Shown: one piece after another, positions 33,871 through 39,422 of the stretch
Position numbering within the stretch: the first letter of the stretch is position 1
How the letters are laid out: each line of letters begins with the position of its first letter
Assembly: GCA_036270095.1 (NCBI GenBank)
Contig: DATBDE010000021.1
Coordinates: forward strand, 1-39,422
Direction: 5' to 3'
Source of the DNA: DATBDE01 sp036270095
GTDB taxonomy: Bacteria > Actinomycetota > Thermoleophilia > Solirubrobacterales > Solirubrobacteraceae
DNA: 39,422 bases
Position numbers and translations under genes: made by a program
The notes under the pieces: model-generated
Seen by the model: the letters and a program-made list of their open reading frames with translations, nothing else
Databases searched by the model: none
What the model was told of the DNA's origin: nothing

Positions 33871-34748
33871 CTACCCGCCGCCGCGGAAGTGCTCGTAGCG
33901 AAGTACGTCGCCGCCATGTCCTTGTCGCCGTGGCCGAGCTCCAGGGCGCGCGCGAACTGGCGCCGCGCCACCTCGATCAGCGGCAGGTCGATGCCCGCCT
34001 CCTCGGCGGCCTCGAGCACGAGGTCGGAGTCCTTGACCGCCAGCGGCAGCGGGAACGCGGGGTCGAGTGCCTCCTCGAGGATGGCCTTGCCCTTCATCTG
34101 CAGGTAGGGCGTGTCCATGGCCCCGCCCTCGATGGTCTCGAGCGCCAGCGCCGGGTCGACGCCGACCGCGCGCGAGAACGCGATCGTCTCGCCGACGGCC
34201 TCGGTCAGGCTGAGGATCCAGTGGTTGAGCACGACCTTGAGCCGCGTGGCCGCACCGGGGGCGTCGCCGAGCCAGCGCGTCTCGCGCCCGACCACGGCGA
34301 AGATCCGGTCGACCTGCGGGCGCAGGTGGGGCGGGCCCGACGCGATCACCACGAGCTGGGCCTGCTCGGCCGGCTGCTTGGTGCCCAGCACCGGCGCGTC
34401 GACGTAGGCGATGTTGCGCTCGGCCGCCAGCGCGGTCAGGCGCTCGGTGCCCTTCAGCCCGACCGTGCTCATCTGCGCCCACACCGGCACGCCGCGCAAG
34501 TCCTGCACCGCCGCGGCCACCGCGTCGGTGTCGGCGAGCATCGTCACGAGCACGTCGGCGCCCTCGGCCGCCTCGGCCGGGCTGGCGACGACGGCGACGC
34601 CGTGCTCGCCCAGCGGCTGCGCCTTCTCGGGCGTGCGGTTCCAGGCGCGCACGGTCAGGCCGGCGTCGGCCAGGTTGCGCGCCATCGGGAAGCCCATGAT
34701 CCCGGTGCCGAGGAACGCGATGGTGGTCATGGAGACCGGCTTACCCAT
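33867..34748 (-). CDS. Beta-hydroxyacid dehydrogenase (3-hydroxyisobutyrate dehydrogenase family)
   Basis: 293 residues from ATG 34748, or 287 from ATG 34730. The NAD(P) fold GxGxxG is FLGTGIMGFPMA near the start, with WNRTPEK after it; the helical C-terminal domain carries the catalytic Lys in RLKVVLNHW. The substrate loop DAPVLGTKQPAEQAQL differs from the usual DAPVSGG, so the substrate could be 3-hydroxyisobutyrate, tartronate semialdehyde or a related beta-hydroxyacid. A valine-pathway role would suit the mutase in this window but is not proven. The 29-bp gap to the divergent Lon-domain gene favours ATG 34748. Confidence 0.88.
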   Translation of the reverse strand: MGKPVSMTTIAFLGTGIMGFPMARNLADAGLTVRAWNRTPEKAQPLGEHGVAVVASPAEAAEGADVLVTMLADTDAVAAAVQDLRGVPVWAQMSTVGLKGTERLTALAAERNIAYVDAPVLGTKQPAEQAQLVVIASGPPHLRPQVDRIFAVVGRETRWLGDAPGAATRLKVVLNHWILSLTEAVGETIAFSRAVGVDPALALETIEGGAMDTPYLQMKGKAILEEALDPAFPLPLAVKDSDLVLEAAEEAGIDLPLIEVARRQFARALELGHGDKDMAATYFATSTSAAAGS

Positions 34749-34777
34749 GCGGGGAGCGCTCCTACACTGCGTCGCCG
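34749..34777. promoter_or_regulatory. Probable bidirectional promoter, dehydrogenase / Lon-domain gene
   Basis: 29 bp between starts. The plus hexamer TACACT (34763-34768) ends 9 nt from ATG 34778. On minus the hexamer sharing that TA is TAGGAG (34759-34764), 10 nt from ATG 34748, a poor match lacking the final T. Geometry fits the four better cases, so the minus side is tentative. Confidence 0.4.
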
Positions 34778-35407
34778 ATGGCTACCGGCGAGCACGCGCG
34801 GGAGTTCCCGCTCTTCCCCCTGGGCATCGTCGCTCTCCCGAGCGAGCTGGTCCCCCTCCACATCTTCGAGGACCGCTACAAGGCGATGGTCGCCGAGTGC
34901 CTCGAGTCGGGGCGCGAGTTCGGGATCGTCTGGCTCTCGGACGAGGGCCTGCGCCCGATCGGCTGCGCCTGCGAGATCACCGAGGTGCTCGAGAAGCTCG
35001 AGGACGGCCGCATGAACATCGTCACCCGCGGCACCCGGCCGTTCCGTGTGGTCGAGCGCCAGGAGCACCTGGCCTACCCCGCGGGCGAGGTGGAGTTCCT
35101 GCCCGACCGCAACGAGGACGCCGACGCCTCGGCGGTGCAGGACGCGCGCGGCGCCTACGCGGAACTGGTCGAGCGCGCCACCGACCGTCGCCCCGAGGAG
35201 GCCGAGCTGGCCGAGATGGGCGCCTACGAGATGGCGGCCACGGTCGAGTTCGGGCTCGAGGCCAAGCAGGGCCTGCTCGACCTGCGCTCCGAGAACGCCC
35301 GGCTGCGCCTGATCACGCGGCTGTTCCGCGCCGCGGCCAAGCGGCTGGACTTCGTCGAGCGCGCGCAGGACCGCGCGCGCTCGAACGGCAAGGTCCGCTT
35401 CGGCTAG
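34778..35407 (+). CDS. Lon N-terminal (substrate-binding) domain protein
   Basis: 209 residues, only the LON substrate-binding domain, without ATPase or protease parts. The start FPLFPLGIVALPSELVPLHIFEDRYKAMV is the typical domain opening, and a helical bundle fills about 115-200. Stand-alone members are widespread and of uncertain function; peptide or unfolded-protein binding is presumed. A TACACT hexamer ends 9 nt before the ATG. It is single on its strand and ends in a large dyad shared with the convergent lipoprotein gene. Confidence 0.92.
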   Translation: MATGEHAREFPLFPLGIVALPSELVPLHIFEDRYKAMVAECLESGREFGIVWLSDEGLRPIGCACEITEVLEKLEDGRMNIVTRGTRPFRVVERQEHLAYPAGEVEFLPDRNEDADASAVQDARGAYAELVERATDRRPEEAELAEMGAYEMAATVEFGLEAKQGLLDLRSENARLRLITRLFRAAAKRLDFVERAQDRARSNGKVRFG

Positions 35408-35414
35408 GCCATAG

Positions 35415-35494
35415 CTCGGGGTCGCTGCCAAGGACGCAGGGCTGAAGCCGTGCTGGGCACGGCGAAGCCCGAGGACGCAGGCAGCGGCGCCGAG
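35415..35494. terminator. Large interrupted dyad between convergent genes, bidirectional terminator candidate
   Basis: Nested pairs: CTCGG 35415-35419 with CCGAG 35490-35494; CGCTGCC 35423-35429 with GGCAGCG 35480-35486; GGGCT 35439-35443 with AGCCC 35466-35470; and the core stem GCCGTGC 35447-35453 with GCACGGC 35457-35463 around a TGG loop. It fills the whole gap between the Lon-domain and lipoprotein stops. No T tract, so an intrinsic terminator of the classical type is unlikely; the function is inferred. Confidence 0.5.
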
Positions 35495-35500
35495 AATGGG

Positions 35501-35914
35501 CTAGCGGGGCACGCGGCAGACGTGGATGGCAACGTCGCGGACGAATCCCTGGAGCTGCGCCATGGCCTTGGTCTGTCGCGGCGAGCTGTCCTCGTAGGTG
35601 AGCGTGCCCTGAGGCAGCAGGACCTTGTAGGCGAGGATGCTGGCCCGGCCCGGCGGCAGGTGCACGTCGCCCTTGGAGGCGGTGCTGTTCAGCTCGGTCC
35701 CGAGCGAGCGGGCGGTGAGCAGGCGCGGGTCGCCCATGTCGCGGGACGGGCCGCCGTTGCAGGTCACGGTGCCGTCATCGGCCACGATCAGGCGCAGCTT
35801 CGCGTCGGGGATCGCGCCGCTGCGCTGCACCGCGAAAATGTCGTCGGCCGGGCCACCGCAACCCGCGAGCACGACCAGGGCGGCGCAGGCGGCCGCGACC
35901 GCGGCCCACCTCAT
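35501..35914 (-). CDS. Small lipoprotein of unknown function
   Basis: 137 residues. Signal peptide with lipobox LAGC (Cys near residue 19, in AALVVLAGCGG), so lipidated and anchored outside the membrane. The mature part has two further Cys (VTCNGG and HVCRVPR) that may pair, and a compact mixed domain (KLRLIVADDGTV, ILAYKVLLPQGTLTYEDSS). I do not recognise the family. ATG 35914 overlaps the gamma-glutamyltransferase stop as ATGA, so it is last in the parA-ftsZ-ggt-lipoprotein transcript. Confidence 0.8.
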   Translation of the reverse strand: MRWAAVAAACAALVVLAGCGGPADDIFAVQRSGAIPDAKLRLIVADDGTVTCNGGPSRDMGDPRLLTARSLGTELNSTASKGDVHLPPGRASILAYKVLLPQGTLTYEDSSPRQTKAMAQLQGFVRDVAIHVCRVPR

Positions 35915-37356
35915 GCCGTGGCGGCAGCGCCACCGCGGCGGGGATCGCCGACGCCGGCCAGCGGGTCGGCGGTCACCGCGTTCACGCCGCCGAAGAACAG
36001 GTTGAGCTCGCGGAAACGGGCCAGCGTGCGGCCGGCGACCTCCAGCGCGTGCGCGTCGAGGCCGGGCTCGACGTAGACGATGTCGTCCTCGAAGTGCGCG
36101 CGGGGCGAGCGCACGGCGTCGGCAACGTCCATCCCGCGGTCGACCACGTTGATCACGGTCTGCAGGATGGCGGACCGGATCCGGTTGGATCCCCCGCTGC
36201 CGAGCACGAGCTCGGGGCGGCCGTCGCGCAGCACGACGGTCGGGGACATCATGCTCGGCAGCCGCCGCCCCGGTGGGTGCTTGTGGAAGCCCAACGGGTT
36301 CAGATCCTGCTCGCCGAGCATGTTGTTGAGGTGAATCCCGGTGCCGGGGACGATGATCCCAGCGCCCTCGCCGTTGGACGTGGTCACGGCACAGGCCCGG
36401 CCGTCGGCGTCGAGCACCGAGATGTGCGTGGTCGACCCGAGCGAGCCCCGCTCCCCCAGCGAGGCGAGGAACTCGGGCGTGCGGTACGCCTGCGCCGCCT
36501 CCATGACCTCGACCAGCCGCTCGGTGGTGGGCGCAACGTGGCCGTCGCACTCGAGCAGCTCGAGCGCGAATGCGATCAGCGTGCCGCCCGCCGACGGCGG
36601 CGGGTTGAGCAGCACGTCGCGGCCGCGATAGGGCAGCACGAGCGGGCGGCGGTTGACCACGCGGTAGGCCTCGAGGTCCTCGGGCGTGAGCAGCCCGCCG
36701 CGCTCGGACAGCCAGTCGGCGATCGCCCGCGCGACGTCGCCGCGGTAGAACGGGCGCGGCCCCTCGGCGCCCAGGCGCTCGAGCGTCGTGGCCAGCTCGG
36801 GCTGGCGCACCGGGTCGCCGACGCCGAGCACGCGGCCCTCGGGCGCGTAGACGGCCGCGCACTCGGGCTCGGCGGTCACGATGCCGGCGAGGATCTCGAC
36901 CACGTAGGCCTGCTCGGCGTTGAGCGGCACGCCCTCGCGGGCCAGGCGCGCGGCCGGGCCGGTCAAGTCGCTGAGCGGCAGCGAGCCGTGGGCGCGCGAG
37001 GCCTCCCAGATGCCCGCCGGCATGCCGTAGCACCCGACCGAGGCGGGGCCGATGTTGAAGACCTGGTCGGCGTCGCCGAACGAGACGTCGATGGCCACGA
37101 GCTCGGCCCGGCGCCCGGAGTCGGTGCCGCGGCCGGAGGCCTCGACCGAGAAGTCGAGCACGACCCGCTCGCCCACGCGGTCGGCGACGAGCATGTAGCC
37201 ACCGGCGCCCAGGCCGGTCAGGAGCGGCTCGGCGACGAACGAGGTCAGCAGCGCCGCCAGGGCGGCGTCGACGGCGTTGCCGCCCGCGCGCAGGACGTCT
37301 GCGCCGGCCTGCGCGGTCAGCGGGTGTCCTGCGGCGACTACCCCCGAGGAATGAAT
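35911..37356 (-). CDS. ggt: Gamma-glutamyltransferase family protein, start codon unclear
   Basis: About 470-480 residues. N-terminal nucleophile hydrolase that self-cleaves and uses a Thr to attack gamma-glutamyl bonds. The conserved opening GVVAAGHPLTAQAGADVLRA, the autoprocessing Thr in GSTTHISVLDADG, NNMLGE and GSGGSNRIRSAILQ are present. No signal peptide, so cytosolic unless the start is wrong. No ATG, GTG or TTG lies in frame before the conserved core: ATT 37356 (used here) overlaps ftsZ by 19 nt, and CTG 37320 with AGGA 6 nt upstream is the other option but would remove GVVAAGHP. The ftsZ stop lies in CGGGGGTAG, where a -1 slip would also enter this frame. Confidence 0.8.
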   Translation of the reverse strand: MHSSGVVAAGHPLTAQAGADVLRAGGNAVDAALAALLTSFVAEPLLTGLGAGGYMLVADRVGERVVLDFSVEASGRGTDSGRRAELVAIDVSFGDADQVFNIGPASVGCYGMPAGIWEASRAHGSLPLSDLTGPAARLAREGVPLNAEQAYVVEILAGIVTAEPECAAVYAPEGRVLGVGDPVRQPELATTLERLGAEGPRPFYRGDVARAIADWLSERGGLLTPEDLEAYRVVNRRPLVLPYRGRDVLLNPPPSAGGTLIAFALELLECDGHVAPTTERLVEVMEAAQAYRTPEFLASLGERGSLGSTTHISVLDADGRACAVTTSNGEGAGIIVPGTGIHLNNMLGEQDLNPLGFHKHPPGRRLPSMMSPTVVLRDGRPELVLGSGGSNRIRSAILQTVINVVDRGMDVADAVRSPRAHFEDDIVYVEPGLDAHALEVAGRTLARFRELNLFFGGVNAVTADPLAGVGDPRRGGAAATA

Positions 37357-38699
37357 TCCGGCACGTCGAGATCGGCGAGGTTGCGGCTGGCGCGCGTCGG
37401 CCGCTCGCGCCGGCTGATGCGCGGCTCGCCGCGCGGCTCCTCGAGCCCGCGGGTGGCGCCCGGCTCGTCGCTGCGGCGGCGTGGCGTGATGCCGTCGGCG
37501 TAGCCGGTGGCCACCACCGTCACCCACACCTGGTCCTCGAGCTTGTCGTCGACCATGGCGCCGAAGATGATGTTGGCCTCGGGATGGGCCGCCTCGGACA
37601 CGGCCCGGGCCGCTTCGTTGACCTCCCACAGCGAGAGGTCGCGGCCGCCCGTGATCGAGAGCAGGATCGACCGCGCGCCGTCCATGCTCGTCTCGAGCAG
37701 CGGCGAGGCGACGGCCTTCTCGGCCGCCTCGACGGCGCGGCGCTCGCCCGTGCCCATGCCGATGCCGAGCAGCGCGTTGCCGGCCTCCGACATGATCGTG
37801 CGCACGTCGGCGAAGTCGAGGTTGATCAGCCCCGGCAGCGTGACCAGGTCGGAGATCCCCTGGACGCCCTGGCGCAGCACGTCGTCGGCGACGCGGAACG
37901 CGTCGACCATCGAGGTCTGCTTGTCGAGCACGGTCAGGAGCCGGTTGTTGGGCACGACGATGAGCGTGTCCACGTCCTGGGCCAGGTCCTTGATGCCGTC
38001 GTCGGCCTGGGCCGCCCGGCGCGAGCCCTCGAAGCCGAACGGCTTGGTGACGATGCCGACGGTCAGGGCGCCGATCTCGCGCGCGATGCGAGCCACGATC
38101 GGAGCCGCCCCCGTGCCGGTGCCGCCGCCGGAGCCGGCGGTGATGAACACCATGTCCGAGCCCTTGAGCAGGGACTTGACCTTGTCGTAGTCCTCCATCG
38201 CCGAGGCCCGGCCGAGCTCGGGGTCGGCCCCTGAGCCCAGGCCGCGGGTGACGCTCGCGCCGATCTGCACGTTGATGTTGGCGGACGAGCCCTGCAGCGA
38301 CTGCTGGTCGGTGTTGATGGCGAGAAACTCGACGCCCTCGACCTCGGCCTCGATCATGCGGTTGATGGCGTTGACGCCGGCGCCGCCGACGCCGACGACG
38401 CGCAGCACGGGCGCACCGGTGCCCTCGGGCGTCTCGGCGGGCGCGGCCTGCGAGTCAGGCCGCGGGCGCTCGCGGGCCGCGGGCGTGGAGGGCGACATGA
38501 CGTTCTCCGGGATGTCCGCGGAGAACGCGTGGCGCAGCCGCTCCTGCGGGGAGGGGATCGGCACCTCGTCGGTGTCCGGGGCCTCCGGCTGCGGAGAGGC
38601 GGGCGCGGCGGCGGACGCGGGCTTCCGGGCCTTGGTCGCTTCCTCCTCCGACTGCTGTTCAGTGCTGCGGAAGAGGGCGGCCAGAGGCCCCTCGCGCAT
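37338..38699 (-). CDS. ftsZ: FtsZ with a long N-terminal extension
   Basis: 453 residues. Tubulin-like GTPase forming the division ring. GTPase domain from about residue 97 (VLRVVGVGGAGVNAINRM), tubulin signature GGGTGTG at 191-197, T7 loop region INLDFADVRTIM, and a C-terminal peptide NLADLDVPEFIPRG of the type that binds partner proteins. Residues 1-96 are an Ala/Pro/Glu-rich, probably disordered extension that most FtsZ proteins lack; an internal Met68 could be a start but has no better signal. It sits between parA and a gamma-glutamyltransferase rather than beside ftsQ/ftsA, so it may be a second FtsZ. ATG 38699 is 10 nt after the parA stop. Confidence 0.92.
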   Translation of the reverse strand: MREGPLAALFRSTEQQSEEEATKARKPASAAAPASPQPEAPDTDEVPIPSPQERLRHAFSADIPENVMSPSTPAARERPRPDSQAAPAETPEGTGAPVLRVVGVGGAGVNAINRMIEAEVEGVEFLAINTDQQSLQGSSANINVQIGASVTRGLGSGADPELGRASAMEDYDKVKSLLKGSDMVFITAGSGGGTGTGAAPIVARIAREIGALTVGIVTKPFGFEGSRRAAQADDGIKDLAQDVDTLIVVPNNRLLTVLDKQTSMVDAFRVADDVLRQGVQGISDLVTLPGLINLDFADVRTIMSEAGNALLGIGMGTGERRAVEAAEKAVASPLLETSMDGARSILLSITGGRDLSLWEVNEAARAVSEAAHPEANIIFGAMVDDKLEDQVWVTVVATGYADGITPRRRSDEPGATRGLEEPRGEPRISRRERPTRASRNLADLDVPEFIPRG

Positions 38700-38709
38700 G
38701 CTTGCTCGC

Positions 38710-39422
38710 TTACCGCTTGCCACTCTCGAGGACCTCCTTCGCAAGCTGACGGTAGGCGTGGGCCGCCGTGCCGTCCGGATCGTACTTCAGCACCGACATC
38801 CCCTTCACGGGGGCCTCGGCGAACCGCACCGTCTTCTTGATGCGCGAAGCGAAGACACGATCGCCGAAGTTCTCCTCGAGGATCTCGATGGCTTCCTTCG
38901 CGTGGATCGTGCGCGAGTCCACGAGGGTCGGCAGGATGCCCTCGATCTCCACGTCGGGATTGAGGTTCTCGCGGATCATGGCCAGTGTGTTCTGGAGCTG
39001 GATGAGCCCGCGCATCGACAGATACTCGCATTGGACGGGGACGATCACCTTGTCGGCCGCCGTCAGCGCGTTGATCGTGAGCAGCCCGAGGCTGGGCGGC
39101 GTGTCGATGAACACGTAGTCGTAGTCGTCGTCGATCGCGCGCAGCGCCTTCTCCAGCGAGCGCTCGCGACCGATCTTCGTGGACATCGCGATCTCGGCGC
39201 CGGCGAGGTCGATCGAGGCGCACGCGATGTCGATCTCGCGCTTGCGGATGACCTCGCGTATCGAGGTGTCGTGGACGAGCACGTCGTACATGGACATCTT
39301 GAGGCCGTCCGGGTCGATGCCCTGCGACATGGAGAGGTTGCCCTGTGGGTCCATGTCGACGCAGAGGACGCGGTTGCCCTGCTCGGCGAAGGCGACGGCC
39401 AGGTTCAGGGTCGTCGTCGTCA
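38710..39422 (-). CDS. parA: ParA/Soj family ATPase, 5' end beyond window
   Basis: At least 237 codons, cut at the right edge inside the Walker A region (TTTTLNLAVAFAEQGNRVL). VDMDPQGNLSMSQGID is the Walker A' aspartate block, FIDTPPSLGLLTINAL the Walker B block, and PVQCEYLSMRGLIQL is typical of chromosomal ParA/Soj. It may position chromosomes or the division machinery, supported by the ftsZ gene only 10 nt downstream. No ParB gene or parS site is seen in the window, so a plasmid-type partition cassette is not supported. Confidence 0.92.
   Translation of the reverse strand, partial: TTTTLNLAVAFAEQGNRVLCVDMDPQGNLSMSQGIDPDGLKMSMYDVLVHDTSIREVIRKREIDIACASIDLAGAEIAMSTKIGRERSLEKALRAIDDDYDYVFIDTPPSLGLLTINALTAADKVIVPVQCEYLSMRGLIQLQNTLAMIRENLNPDVEIEGILPTLVDSRTIHAKEAIEILEENFGDRVFASRIKKTVRFAEAPVKGMSVLKYDPDGTAAHAYRQLAKEVLESGKR

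Noticed and set aside
38710..39422. Plasmid-type parABS partition locus
   Set aside because: No parB frame or parS-like palindrome found nearby; the downstream gene is ftsZ.

Overview
The window is dense, high-GC (roughly 70% by eye) bacterial chromosome with about 41 protein genes, no RNA genes, no CRISPR array and no intact transposon. Gene content and order point to an actinobacterium, most likely Thermoleophilia/Solirubrobacterales. The reasons are the rpmE-prfA-prmC-tsaC-glyA-wecA order, a methyltransferase-GH57-GT4 operon resembling mycobacterial Rv3030-Rv3032, an actinobacterial-type ETF-quinone oxidoreductase, and a split IcmA/IcmB-type mutase. The lineage is an inference, not a computed placement.

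Layout. 1-5289: a cupin gene (cut by the left edge), wecA-like and glyA on the minus strand, then three tandem Tim44-domain genes on the plus strand. 5292-10398: tsaC, prmC and prfA, a plus-strand GHMP kinase, DUF1385, rpmE and a small secreted protein. 10584-14608: ETF-QO, etfA and etfB behind a TetR-type operator candidate, then the small B12 subunit of an acyl-CoA mutase. 14674-16542: a secreted clan GH-A glycosidase and a cupredoxin. 16615-24154: mutase large subunit, acyl-CoA dehydrogenase, HAD phosphatase and thiolase (minus), then leucyl aminopeptidase and a second acyl-CoA dehydrogenase (plus). 24159-27142: a GT39-like membrane protein, a hydratase-family protein and meaB. 27171-33870: a hexapeptide acyltransferase and the operon methyltransferase-GH57-GT4-acidic protein-P450, with a second methyltransferase facing away from it. 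33867-39422: a beta-hydroxyacid dehydrogenase, a Lon-N-domain protein, a lipoprotein, a gamma-glutamyltransferase, an FtsZ with a long N-terminal extension and a ParA ATPase cut by the right edge.

Together the middle genes form an acyl-CoA oxidation set. Two acyl-CoA dehydrogenases pass electrons to EtfAB and then to the quinone pool through ETF-QO. Thiolase cleaves ketoacyl-CoA. The B12 mutase carries the Phe/Gln pair of isobutyryl-CoA mutase rather than the Tyr/Arg pair of methylmalonyl-CoA mutase, so it probably interconverts isobutyryl- and butyryl-CoA, with the MeaB GTPase protecting it. The 27-33 kb block looks like a polymethylated alpha-glucan pathway of the methylglucose lipopolysaccharide type.

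Two sequence-level patterns stand out. First, many starts without a Shine-Dalgarno site have a TANNNT hexamer 6-10 nt upstream, which suggests leaderless mRNAs. At four divergent gene pairs whose start codons are only 27-28 bp apart, the two -10 hexamers face each other and share one central TA. Second, a 61-bp palindromic dispersed repeat with GGGGGTC/GACCCCC ends occurs intact at 14135-14195 and cut at the left edge, where it runs in frame into the cupin gene. A 17-bp palindrome with the same ends sits on the overlapping stop codons of two convergent genes at 8712-8715.
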